A program made the position numbers and the translations under genes. DNA of 64,000 bases from NCBI GenBank assembly GCA_002105175.1, contig MCGE01000029.1, positions 434,001 through 498,000 of the forward strand. The letters are read 5' to 3'. Position 1 is the stretch's first letter; each line of letters starts with the position of its first letter. The notes under the pieces are model-generated. The model was not told the DNA's origin, did no database searches, and saw only the letters and a list, made by a program, of their open reading frames with translations. Source of the DNA: Absidia repens (taxonomy: Eukaryota > Mucoromycota > Mucoromycetes > Mucorales > Cunninghamellaceae). Of the stretch, positions 25,482 to 37,466 are shown piece by piece.

Positions 25482-26200
25482 TTTCAAATCCCGCACACGT
25501 GAATTTTTATTTTTGGCTCATTTTTTAGTTTTCGATCCTTTTCTTTTCTTTTTTCCACCATTTAACTTTTGTGAGGTCATGATGGACTTAGATTAGTGTC
25601 AAGAATAGTTTAGAAGGGTTTTTGCTTAGGGATTCCATGATGCACGGGGAAACACTTTCATTTTGGATTCAGGATTTAGGGCTACCATTAGTTGGCTTTT
25701 TGGTGCCTCCGCTAGCTTAGATTAATATTAGTTTGTCCATAGTTTGTATATACGTGTGAATAAAATATGTCTCATTTTAATTGCTCCAATGAAAATTGTG
25801 CCATTAGTCTCTCTCATATCCTTGTAGATAAATCCATTTTTTAATGTCATTACCCTATTTGATTAGTGTTAGCCTTTGCTGCGTGTTTCAATAAAAGATA
25901 TCCTTTTATTCTTTCTCATACATTATATTATACAATATATTTGAACACATTTTATAGTTGTTCCTTTAGATTAGTTTTGACCATTCTTTAGATCTTACTT
26001 TATTTCCCTCATACTTCTTTCCTGTAGAACCTTCTGTTGAGCCCCTTTTCACAATGACCCAAATTCCTACTAAATCAGGTTTACAAATGAATATAGGTAT
26101 GGCTGTCGCTATGAAGTAAGTTCTAATGCTTTCTGGTTTATTTACTACCACGTTATTTCTACCGTAGACTGGTCGACACAGTTTGTGGTAATACAAAAAT
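25482..26200 (+). repeat. Dispersed repeat family, copy C (near full length)
   Basis: Head TTTCAAATCCCGCACACGTG (CACGTG 25496-25501), CT tract, TTAGTGTCAAGAATAGTTTA, GGGGAAACACTTTCATTTTG at about 25646, TAGTTTGTATATACGTGTG then AATAAAATATGTCTC, and a tail with TTCAATAAAAGATATCC (about 25890) and TAGATTAGTTTTGACC units. Confidence 0.85.
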
Positions 26201-26299
26201 ATGGTCCTCTTAAAGCTTTACCATCCTCGTCATTCAACCTTGATCATGTCGTCAGCGTAGCCTAGGCTGGGCATGCTATATATATACAGTTCTTTATTT

Positions 26300-26620
26300 A
26301 AACCAGAGTTGATTTTTAGAGTCTTCATTAGATTAGTTTTGTTTTAGTTTGTCAATAGTTTGTATCTATATATGAATAAAATCTCTCTTTTTTTTTATCA
26401 AAAAATCCCATCAATCTCTTTCATGCCTTGCGCAATACATTTCTTTTTTAATTTATTCTTATTAGAGTCACTCTATTTTTTAAGTGGCAACTGTTGTTGT
26501 GATTTAATAGCAAATATATCTATGGTTTTTATCACGTCTTGTATAATATATCAGCTTCCTTTTTACAATCATCCCTTAATATTATTGGTAGCTAAAATTG
26601 CTATCTTTCAGCTATATAAA
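26300..26620 (+). repeat. Dispersed repeat family, copy D (3' half only)
   Basis: Begins inside the family consensus at TTTTTAGAGTCTTCATTAGA, continues with TAGTTTGTATCTATATATG and AATAAAATCTCTC, then a tail-like CTCTTTCATGCCTTGCGCAA. Head and core are missing. Confidence 0.65.
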
Positions 26621-27540
26621 GGAGGATATGCCCAAATTTGCATAAAACCTCACTCACTCCCCACCACCCACCCACAACTAAAAAGGATATTCGATACCTT
26701 AAAGGTCCAAAAAAAAAAAAAAAAGTTTGTCATTCAACGACCAATGTTTTCATGAAAATTATTGTTATTCCGAGGGTGTCATATCGCTAATGTGTGTCCC
26801 TATTGTAGCCGGATCAAGTGATAAGTGTAGCCGTGGGGTTCTCTTTGTAGCATTGTAGTAATAAATTACGCCCTGAGCAATGGAAGGTTATCAACGTAGT
26901 GAGCGTCGAACAAATCCATAGCATCTTTTTTTTATAAATAAACTAGACGTTGAACAATAGTAGCTTTGTTTTTATTTTATTATGTAGATTTAACTTGCTT
27001 TCTAATTGGGAGGGTAGATTGCAGGATCTGAGAAATCAAGAGCATAGGCAATAAAAAAAGGTATTTGAAGGCATATAAGAGCTTTTTTATTATTATAGTT
27101 CAGCAAACACAGCATAAGATAAAAACTAAGAGGGCGAAACAATATTACGATGAGTGACAACCTATTTTAAAGTGAAAGGGAGGGGCTGTGAAATAAACGA
27201 TACTATTTTACAGCGGAGGGAGATAAACTAAACTAAATCAAGTCACTTTCTATGAGAAGTGAACCACCATGATGCCTGTCCTGAGTTGTGAGGTTTGATG
27301 TATGGAGAAGGTGGAACCATAATACCGCCATTGTTGGTTGCTTTCATCAAAAGACAGAACCAATTGCCGTCATGACATAAATGACCCACTGTTGAATAAT
27401 AGAGGTTTGCTATAAAATAAATACTGAATAGGCTTGCTTCGAATGTTGAATGAAGTTGGTCCCAAAAAAAAAAAAAAAAAAAAAAAGGAAGTCCACCTTC
27501 TTAGTTATGTCGCATGGTATCCGTATTGAAAAGTAGGCCC

Positions 27541-28200
27541 AATTCAAATCCCGCCCACGTGCATATTTATTTACTCACCACTTTTTTTTCCCGCTCTCTC
27601 TCTCTCTCTCTCTTTTCTTTTTCTTTCTGTCTTCCTTTAATTATTCACAATTGTGACTCCTATGGGGTAATAGTGGGCTTAGATTAGTATCAGGTCTAGT
27701 TTAGAAGCGTTTTCAGAACAGGGATTACAACATGCATGGGGAAACCCTTTCATTTTGGATTCAAGATTTTGGACACCACACCCACCATTAGTAGGGCTTT
27801 TTGAGGCCCTCATTAGATTAGTTTGTTTATATTTTATATCTACAACTGAATAAAATATGTATTTTTTATTTATATGACTCAATAAAAAAAAAATCCCATT
27901 TGTCCCTTTCACGTCTTGCGCAACAGATCCCTTTTTACCATTGCCCCATTAGATTAGTGTTGACAGTTGTTAAGCTTCAATAAAAAAATACCTCTTTGGT
28001 CTTTTTCATACCTTGTACTGTACAATATATCAAATCCTATGCTTATAATTGTATTATTAGATTAGTACTGACTAGCCTTTAGACTTAATAGACTCATTCA
28101 TACTACCTCGAGTAGATCCCATGTTACAATGAACTCTTCGCTCGTAGTTTACTATATACCATACTGTCTCAATAAAATATGTGCTTTTTATTAGTCATCC
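27541..28200 (+). repeat. Dispersed repeat family, copy E (near full length)
   Basis: Head ATTCAAATCCCGCCCACGTG (CACGTG 27556-27561), a (TC)n tract at 27592-27614, core AGAAGCGTTTTCAGAACAGGG and GGGGAAACCCTTTCATTTTG at about 27739. The tail shows at least four (C)AATAAAA units (27848, 27880, 27977, 28171), with intervening CATTAGATTAGTGTTGAC segments. The best copy for building a consensus. Confidence 0.88.
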
Positions 28201-28591
28201 TCTGATACATTAAATAATAATTCAAGTCATCAGTATTGCTATTTTGTGCGTGTAGTTGTCGCTCTCAGCTATCCTATCATACCTTCATTTTGTGGTACTT
28301 TTACTTTCCATTTAGAGTCCCATTAATTTTTTTGACAATCTTAAATCCCTAAAATAAAAGGCCGTTTTGTTCTTGCTCGACCATTGACATTAACCAACCA
28401 AAGCCTATCTTGGTGCATTTGACACATGAAGGCAATGAGCGGAGTGTTGAGTATGACAGTCTGACTAAGAGACCTCCCTCTAAAGCACTAAATGATAAAG
28501 GCGTCCAATCCCACGCCATCGCCTTCACCTCCTGACATTCAATAATGTCTCTCCTTTTCCTTTTTGAAAAATGTTACAATATCTTAATCTC

Positions 28592-28593
<2 letters not shown>

Positions 28594-28651
<58 letters not shown>
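28594..28651 (+). repeat. Poly(T) tract of 58 bases
   Basis: Uninterrupted T run, the longest homopolymer in the window. Exact length may be affected by sequencing. Lies just beyond the 3' end of the minus-strand Q-rich gene. Confidence 0.9.
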
Positions 28652-28654
<3 letters not shown>

Positions 28655-28775
28655 TAGTGTTGGATTGGCATTGAAATTTTAAAAAGTAATTTTTTTTTGT
28701 AGATAAATTTATCAGCTAAAAAGAAGGTTTGGTAGGTATTCATTCTATTCTTCTATGTTAGCAATACATAATATC

Positions 28776-30321
28776 TTAATATTTTTGCCGCTTTTCACTT
28801 GGCCCGATCACAGGGCCGTCATTGTCAACATCGTCGTCATCATCATCATCCAATTGTCCTATTGAATATATATATATATGTAAAACCATTAAAGTGAGCT
28901 GCCATTATTTTCTTTTATTTTTTGTCGCTATATGTTACTTACTTTTTGACGTGCCTTTTTTGTCCTCCTCTTTATCCAAATGTGGAGATGCATTGGAAGT
29001 CATAGGTTCGGCTGCAGGTGGCTCACGGTGGATCACTGCGGGAGTCGGCGCTGTAAATGAAGGTAGGAGAGCTTGCCACTGATATAATTGAGTCGTTGTC
29101 ACTGACTCTGGCGGTGGTGAAGGAGAAGAAGAGGCATTTGAATGATGATCTGGAATTATGGAAACACTGCGCCATAATGGTTTAAAAATGGTGTTGTCAG
29201 TAGGTGCGATCGGTTCCTTGCTGGTGGAGATTGCTACTGGTTCTTCTATCACGGGAGATGTTTCTACTACAGTTTCGTTCGTCCCATACGCTTGGTATTC
29301 ATCATCTTCTTCTTGAGCTGGCACTGGGAATGATAGATATGCAGGTCCTTCTGGTGCTGTTACATAAGACGAGCTTGATTCTGAGTCTGCCGTAACAGAA
29401 GTGGGTGATGCTTCGGCTATTGCAGGTGATAAATTGCCTGTTACTAATGTTGCTTCTGTTACTGTCGGAGTTATCTCTGCAGCCAAGATAGCGGTTACGA
29501 AAGCATCGTCGGGGCTAGTTGGATGTGCTGGCTATTTTTTTTAAAAAAAAAAAAAAAAACGATCTCATTTACACCATAATTAGCAATTTTTTTTTTTTTG
29601 AGAAAATAAAATAAACCACTTGCCTGTTGATGCCATCTGATTTCGATGCATTGTTCGTTCATTAAGTAAACAGCCATCCAATGATCTTCGGCGCTATGAA
29701 GAGAGTAACCTTCCAGACGCAACAGGTGTTCCAGGTCAGTGATGGCACTTTGTTTCAGGGTGGCAGGTAGTGCATCCCATGTCATTCTAGTCATCATGGG
29801 GGCAATATGGGTGACGTGGTAATAACTGGCGACTATTTTTTCCATGACAGTGTTCGCATTTTTTGCATAAACTTGAAATCATCATTCACACGCTGTTTTC
29901 CAGTAAGCTTACGGAGTGCGGCAAGAAATCGAGGTTTGCGAACCGCTTGAAGTGATTTTGTTCGAGTGGGCCAAGGTATAATTGGTTGTGCCGGTGCCGC
30001 TGTTTCCATAGGCTGTTCCTTTTGACGTAGTGATTGATGAATCTGCTGATACTGCTGCTGTTGTGTTGCTTGCATCACTTCGAGTAGCTGGATCTGTTGT
30101 TGCAGTGTCGTTTGCGTTTCTGTCAGCTTTTGGATTTCGATATACACTTGCTGCTGTTGTTGTAATTCTTTCAGTTGTCGGGTTTCTTCATGGATCTGCT
30201 GCTGCTGCTGTTGCACCGTTTCTTCAATTTGTTGGAGTCGTTTCTGTTGTGTCTCTTGCACCTCTTGAAGCTTCTCAAGTTGCACTTGCTGTTTATGGCC
30301 TCTTGTAATAATTATGTCCAT
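28776..30321 (-). CDS. Gln-rich coiled-coil protein of unknown function
   Basis: Four exons: 30321..29913, 29832..29624, 29531..28943 and 28858..28776; 429 aa. Intron 1 (GTAAGC...AATAG, 80 nt) joins two frames that otherwise look like a frameshift in an A-run. Intron 2 appears to be GC-AG (CAG|GCAAGT). Residues 8-95 form a Gln/Glu-rich coiled coil (repeated QQQQQ and LQQIEE-like heptads, encoded by CAG/CAA-rich repeats). Residues 105-135 are basic. Residues 140-205 (MTRMTWDALPATLKQSAITD; HLLRLEGYSLHSAEDHWMAV) look like a folded helical domain I do not recognise. The rest is Pro/Ser/Thr-rich with an acidic Asp run and a KRQKY end. Nuclear role is possible but unproven. No known family assigned. 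Confidence 0.7.
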
Positions 30322-30794
30322 TTAGGTTAGGTTATTTTTGTAGAATAAAGGAGTGGTATGGGTTTGTTTAAAAAAATTTAGGATCGAAGAAGATTGAGGG
30401 ACTATTTTTTTTAATAAAAAAGACACCCTTTAAATAATGTGTATTCTGATATGGTTGGTTCATTTTTTCGTTGACCAATACAAGAAAAATCATTTCGTTT
30501 TATTGACTATCTCAAAGGAAACAATCAATGCTTTGAATGGGGTATTGTATTTACTCTTAGGGAATTGCCCTTGATGGAACTATATAAAATAATGAAATAT
30601 TGATCACAGCGACCATTTTCACAATGAACCATTACACTTGTCAGTTAATGCAGACAGGCCCTCCATATAGTTAAGCTACCTTTTTTTTTTTTTTTTTACC
30701 CACATACACACGTCACATTTTCTTTTTTTTCACATACATATACTGATATACCCCATTTGTTAAGACACATAAATGAATATGAGAGACTATTAAT

Positions 30795-30960
30795 TAAAAT
30801 ACAGAACATATTTTATTCATATATAGATATATACTATGATAACTAAAGTTAAGCAAATAAATATCCCAAATATCACACTAAGATGAAGACTAATCTAATG
30901 GTTGTCCCAAATCACGAATCCAAAATGAAAGGGTTTCCCCATGTATGTTTGTATCGCATT
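30795..30960 (-). repeat. Dispersed repeat family, copy F (partial)
   Basis: Reverse orientation. Contains CAAAATGAAAGGGTTTCCCC (complement of the core) at about 30920-30940, followed by TCTTCATCTTAGTGTGATAT-like sequence and the ACATATTTTATTCA complement of TGAATAAAATATGT. The 5' head and first half of the core are absent. Confidence 0.75.
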
Positions 30961-31630
30961 TTTTAAAATGCCCCTGATTCAATATCTAACACTAACCCAA
31001 GTTAACCATCATTCCATTGAAGTCATCAAGAGCAAAAAAAAAAAAAAAAAAGAAAAAGGAACAGAAAAAAAGAAGAAAGAGAGAAAACATAAAAATTCAT
31101 GTGAAGCGGAATACGAATTGGGGGGGGGGTTTTTTTGTGTGTGAGCTCAATGCTGATCGCATCACATCAAAAACCTACATTTCAAAAAAAAAACAAAAAA
31201 AAACAAAACAAAACAAAACAAAAAAAACTATACCAAGTAAATCATAATTTATCGAAGGTCCATAGAAGTTCCAGAAAGTTTATTTGTTATATATGATATA
31301 TACAAAAATGCTATAATGCACAAATATAATAAAGGCTCTAAGGGAAGGGGAGTAAAAGAAAAATGATAATGCATGCAACAAAGGGCAAGAAACTAAATTT
31401 TGAAAATCAGGATAGTGGTTTTGCTGTCATATTTCTTAATATTGCTTCTAAAGATATCCAACCAAGACTTGACTTCTCATATACCATAAATGGCAACACT
31501 TGTTCAAGCCATAGGCAGAGCACGTCGAGTACATATGGCCCTTGAAAAAGCACACAAACCTTCTTTGCCATAGATTTCTGTAGTGACCACCATGACGTAC
31601 TTCAAATCTGATTTTCAGGTACTGATTTTT

Positions 31631-31791
31631 TTAGGCTCTTGTCCTGGTAGTATCAATAAGAGTCGTTGACAGTGGGCGCATAGCACCAAACACACCAGCA
31701 ACGTCCAAAGGAAGATCGTCCAGGGTCTGAAATTGCTTTACAAATGTCTCGGATTCTTGATAAATATCAAAGTTGACAGTTTGATTGGTGA
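31631..31791 (-). pseudogene. Possible orphan or decayed terminal exon
   Basis: On the minus strand a clean acceptor (TTATTCCAG) is followed by a 53-codon open stretch, VTNQTVNFDIYQESETFVKQ then FQTLDDLPLDVAGVFGAMRP and LSTTLIDTTRTRA, ending at TAA; the same frame stays open for about 60 codons beyond that stop. The amino-acid texture is protein-like, and LDVAGVFGAM is loosely reminiscent of an OB-fold strand of RPA1-type proteins. No convincing upstream exon was found, so a gene relic is more likely than a live gene. Confidence 0.3.
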
Positions 31792-32349
31792 CTGGAATAA
31801 ATATGGGAAAATTCCACTAAAAAAACTGCCATTCTAATTATCATATCTTGTCGTAAAGCAATCAAAATGGAATATTTCTATGTACGGTACCGCACAAAGC
31901 ACCGTGACCTTCTTCCAGTACAATCCATCAAAAAAAAAAAAAAAAAAAAAAAGTAAGCACATGTATTAAATGTCAACGATTAGGGATATCATTTATCTCA
32001 TCCCGGTTCCATTCCAGTCACCCCATCCCATAGCACAACATTTTGAGGCTCTGTCCCATCGCAATCCCATGCTACCCAAAATATCACCATCCGACCATCC
32101 TATTATCCCCAGGGGACAATTTTTTTTAGCTCTATGATATCTTAGCCCAAGCTGATCACAAACTTTGTCATCCCACTCCACCCCGCTGTCCCAACTGACA
32201 TCATTGTCAATAATCAATATAATTCTTTGAAAAATCGATTTTTTATTAATTGAAAAAAAAAATGGAAGAAAGGTAATATAGAATCAAGGTCAAATAAGGG
32301 AATAAGATCAAGTTCAAAAAGATGTATATGATGGGTAGGGGGGGATAAA

Positions 32350-33671
32350 TCACATAACAGGGATATAGCTACTAATTCTATCTTTCTGATTTTGAGAGAT
32401 ACATTCAGCAATCCACACAATGTTCCTGATTTCTTGTTCCTTTAACTTGACATAAGCATAGAATACACCGAAGTTGAATTGTTGCTGGAAGGCCAATCGG
32501 TTCAAAAACACTTCTTGTTCAAAAAACATATCTTCCAGTGTTTTGTTCGAGGTTGTATCAAAGAATCCACGGTACTCATGAAAGACATCACATACAGACT
32601 TGACTTGTTCCACTTCATCAGCCAGAGCTAGTCGAGCATTGCCTTCGGGGTATAATCGGCCAATAGTAGGGAAGAGCTTTTTGCGATCTTCTTTGGTTAA
32701 TTCCGTGCCAAATGAGTTGATGGTGATATTGACAGTACGGCGATCAGCTTCAAACTAACATACAATGGAAAAAAAAGATTAGCACTGTCCTTTTTATTTT
32801 ATTTTTCAGTTCTACCTTTAATATGTCACCCATGACTTCAGCAGTAGGGCCATCGAGAGTTTGACAGAATTGATAAAAGTCTTCGAGGTAAGCCTTGTAC
32901 AAAGTGTTACGGATGATTTCAATGTTGAGTTCGTCCAAATCATGAGCACTGAGGCAGTTGGCAAAGTAAGGAGCTAATGATATACACGTGAGTTAAGTAC
33001 AGTGTAAAAGACTTCTGTCAACTTCAGTTTAGATCTCTATTTACCTAAAGGCGTTTCTACAAGAACGGTGTTGAAGAGTTCAGCCACAGTGGTTGCTACA
33101 CATAAGGCAGGCATGGAATCAAATACACCTAGAGGATGACATTTTTCCAAAAGTTCGTGGGTATCGCGTTCATGTAAGGTACCAGTAATAAGCAGAATCA
33201 CATTGTCAATCATATACTGATAACTGAGAAAAAAAAAGTTCAAATGAGTGAATAAGACAATAGACCAAGAGATAAGTAACCTTACGTAATGTATTCCAAG
33301 AACTTTGCCAACGGTTGAGTAGCCACAGAACGGATATATTCAAACTCTTCCACTAGGCGTTGAGTCAACTTCTCCGAGATGGTGGATGTAGCGATAGGTG
33401 AGGGCTCGTTTTGTAACAAAGTGCCGTAGTCAGTAGCACCGATTTGTAGTCGAAGATCTATTTTATATGATATGATAAAAAAAAAATTTCAATATGTATA
33501 TACTTTGAGACAAAATAGTACGACAAGTAGGGCGTATTTCTTTTTACCTTCAAGTGTTTCACATTGAGTGAAGTTGAGATATTGTGAAGAATTCAGAATG
33601 CCTGAACGATAACCACGAAGGATGGCATCAATATATCCAGTGTTTTCATTGAATAGGATTTCAGTAGCCAT
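32350..33671 (-). CDS. VMA6: V-type ATPase V0 subunit d
   Basis: Five exons: 33671..33548, 33457..33286, 33223..33045, 32973..32816 and 32754..32350; 345 aa, the same length as yeast Vma6, with all phases consistent. Family features: N-terminal [95 protein letters not shown], and a C-terminal [18 protein letters not shown] with IPVM end. Subunit d is a peripheral, non-membrane component that couples the V1 rotor to the V0 c-ring in the vacuolar proton pump. Nothing missing or odd is seen. Confidence 0.96.
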
Positions 33672-34012
33672 AATATTACAATATAAATAAAATAAAGAAG
33701 AATACAGACAATTCAAAAAGATGGGAAAAAGAAGATAAGAGGAACCTTTTTTTTTTTTTTTTTTTGCAAAAAAAGCAAAAAGCCAAAAAAGAAGTTCTGG
33801 GTTTAAAAATACCTAGCCCACTTGCTACAAAGCATACAATGAAACCCAAACATCATTTCCAATACATAAAATATGATTTTGTTTTATGATTGTTTTTATT
33901 AATGTTTTTTATTTGATATGATAAAAAAAAAAGAAGGTGGAGGAAGTAACTACCAGACTAGATTAACTATGTGTACAAAAACTAAAAAGAAATCATATTG
34001 TTTGGAAGGCTT
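33672..34012. other. Intergenic, RPS3 3' end to VMA6 promoter
   Basis: 341 bp. Holds the VMA6 upstream region with a T-run at 33749-33766 and the RPS3 3' flank. No other feature seen. Confidence 0.4.
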
Positions 34013-35153
<1,141 letters not shown>

Positions 35154-35439
35154 TGTGTATAATTATATAAAAGGAAAGAAGTCAAATAAGCTGGTGGCAA
35201 GATCGCTCGCTTGTCATCCTCCCCTCCCCCAAGCATGTTTAACATCCGCTCATATTCATCGGCATTTTAATTTTCCATACAAGTGGCCTTATGGTACTTT
35301 GCCTAGTATGGTTTGGCATATAAGGGAGGATGACGATGTCGACATGAGAAGGGGTGTACTATTTATATAATTTTTGTAAGGGATTTTCTTTCCTACTTTT
35401 CTCTTTCTTTCTCTTTCTTCTTCTCTCTCTCCTTTTATC
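35154..35439. promoter_or_regulatory. Divergent promoter, RPS3 / small coiled-coil gene
   Basis: 286 bp between two start codons. Includes a C-rich patch (CTCCCCTCCCCC-like, 35219-35230) on the RPS3 side and a CT-rich leader (TTTCTCTTTCTTTCTC) before 35440. No named element recognised. Confidence 0.45.
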
Positions 35440-35661
35440 ATGGCCGAACCTTTACAGCAAACCCCTTCTTTTCAACAACAACAAGATTCTACCCCCAATA
35501 CCAACAGCAATAATCCACCATCTGAAGCTGAACAACAACGTTTACGTGAAGAAATCGCTCGACTCAAGCAAGAATGCCAATCCCTCTCTGAAAAAGACAA
35601 CGTATTGAAACAAAACATCATGGAAGTTCAAGAAAAAATCCATGATGAAGAACAGAAATAG
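35440..35661 (+). CDS. Small coiled-coil protein, unknown function
   Basis: Single exon, 73 aa. The ATG follows a strongly CT-rich leader. Residues 1-28 are Gln/Pro/Asn-rich (PLQQTPSFQQQQDSTPNTNS). Residues 29-72 form one amphipathic coiled coil with regular Leu/Ile/Val spacing (EAEQQRLREEIARLKQECQS). Codon use is clean and a stop is followed by a T-rich 3' flank with AATAAAAAAA near 35828. Length resembles small oligomeric adaptors, but no family could be assigned; it is not a match by eye to HSBP1 or prefoldin. Confidence 0.65.
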   Translation: MAEPLQQTPSFQQQQDSTPNTNSNNPPSEAEQQRLREEIARLKQECQSLSEKDNVLKQNIMEVQEKIHDEEQK

Positions 35662-36779
35662 ACGACTTACGCACTTTTGCCTTTCTTTTCACAACTCCCA
35701 ATTTATTTGACTTGCTTTTTTCTTTTCTTCTCCTTCTTACTTCATGATTGATTTCTACCAATATTTTGTTTGAATTTCTAGTTTTTTGATCTCACTCCTA
35801 TCATATCACCCCAGTTCGGATATCATAATAAAAAAAACCATACTTTTTACCCAACATGAATTATATTAGATTAGAACGCCGTTTTAACTTCGGTCCTGGT
35901 AGAAAATCAAAAAAAACTGACAGAAAATAGAACAGAAATTATCGCAGTCTTTCGATCGTCAAGGATTTTGTTTGTCGTCATCGTTGCCTCCTTTTTTTTT
36001 TTTTTTTTCAAGGAAAAAAGAAAAACCAGCGACAGTAATTGCTATAATCACCACCTACTCTTTATTAATTCCGTATAATGCCAAAAAATACAAGTACAGT
36101 CATTTTAAAGTTGTACATTGTCAATATTTTTCGAAAATCACGTCGCTCTTCTAAAAAATGATAAGCACATCCAAGTGGCATTTATTTGTCATTGGAGGTT
36201 AGTGCGATACCATGACAGCGCAAACATCAATCTAATGAACAAATTAAATAGCTACACACTATAAATGGATCATAAATAAACTATATCGGTCCAACCATGG
36301 AAGACGCCATGATATATAAAAGGCAATTCGGTCTTTTATTGCAGGTTCACGTAAAAAAGCAAATGATAAAAGTAATATGGAGCAGTTCAACAAGAACGTA
36401 AATTAATATTTAATTGCATTCATTTTTTTTTTTTTTTAAATGCAATTTCAAAATATTCTCATACTTCCAAAACAAAAAGAAAGATTTACATACTGGATGC
36501 CAGGGAGTGGACCGTAGTCATAAGTAAGCTAGAAAGCAGTGCAAAATTACCTATATTAATTGTTATCATACGTCGCACCACCTAAATTTATTTATATAAT
36601 TGTTTGAGGAGAAATATGACTATCTTTGATAGTAAGTGGTTCTAATACTTCCAATCAATTCCTAGTTCTTTAGGGTGGAAATAGTCATGGTGGATGGACT
36701 AGAAAGTAAGTGTTTGATAGGAAACACAAAAACTCCCCAGCTACAATAGCTATTTTGTTTATTATTTGATGGGTCAGAG

Positions 36780-37466
36780 GGCGGTTCACAAAAAGACATT
36801 GCTTATTAAAACATAATTTTTGATAGATACTAAACTAAAGGAGAGGGCTCCATTATAGCAAAGGGTTTATTGGTAGGGTCTGCTAGGGGAAGCATGACAA
36901 AGACTAATCCACGGCGTGAAAAGTGATGGTTAACGTTAACGTAAGGTGGCAATGATAAAATGGAAGTTGCCATATTATGCAGGATATGAGAAAGACGAAA
37001 GGGATATTTTTTTATTGAAGGATACACCGACGGTCCACACTAAACAAAAGGGTGATGGTAAGAAAAAAAAAAAAGATCTATTGAACAAGACATGAGAGAA
37101 ACTAATGGGTCATTTTTCATTGAAGCATGTAAAAAGAGACATATTTTATTCAGACTTAGACCCAAACTATGACAAACTAACGCTACACTACACTAATGAA
37201 TACTCTGCAAAGCTAACTGATGGTGGCCCCAAAATCTTAATCCAAAATGAACGAGTTTCCCCATGCATTTTGTAATCACTGATCAGAAACCCTTCTAAAC
37301 TAGTCCTGCCACTAATCTAAGATCACCATAATCCCGTAGGAGCCATGATTGTGAACAATTAAAGCAAGTATATAAAAAAAAAAAAAAATGAGCGAGAGGG
37401 AGAGAAAGAGAGAGCGGGAAATAAAGTGGCGAGTAAATAAATATTCACGTGGGCGGGCTTTGAATG
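36780..37466 (-). repeat. Dispersed repeat family, copy G (near full length)
   Basis: Read on the minus strand: head ATTCAAAGCCCGCCCACGTG (CACGTG at 37446-37451), CT tract CTCTCTTTCTCTCCCTCTCG, TTCACAATCATGGCTCCTAC, core complement around 37240-37330, AATAAAATATGTC at about 37135-37150, then tail units of CTTCAATGAAAAATGACCC type at 37115 and 37005. Confidence 0.85.

Larger units (their letters stand above)
24786..28775. other. Gene-free, repeat-rich region
   Basis: 4 kb with no supported gene. It holds repeat copies C, D and E, and long homopolymers, including T58 at 28594-28651 and A-runs near 26709 and 27462. The short open frames in both directions have no domain or codon signature and lie mostly inside repeats or T-rich DNA. 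No tRNA-like cloverleaf was noticed. Confidence 0.6.
30322..32349. other. Intergenic region with repeat copy F and a decayed exon
   Basis: No intact gene is supported. Contents: CCAAT-like and A/T-rich flank of the Q-rich gene, repeat copy F (about 30795-30960), purine/A-rich simple sequence (31030-31230), a possible orphan exon (31631-31791), a poly(A) run at 31929-31952, and a stretch rich in CATCCCAT-like words (32000-32100). The 3' flank of VMA6 occupies the last part. Confidence 0.55.

Noticed and set aside
28525..28743. Open frame with a long Lys run
   Set aside because: Generated by the T58 homopolymer read in reverse.
29833..29845. Programmed -1 frameshift at TGGAAAAAATAG
   Set aside because: No canonical slippery heptamer, and an in-phase intron explains the frame change.
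31993..32217. Minus-strand frame rich in Trp/Gly/Asp
   Set aside because: Arises from degenerate CATCCCAT-type repeats; no start context or domain.
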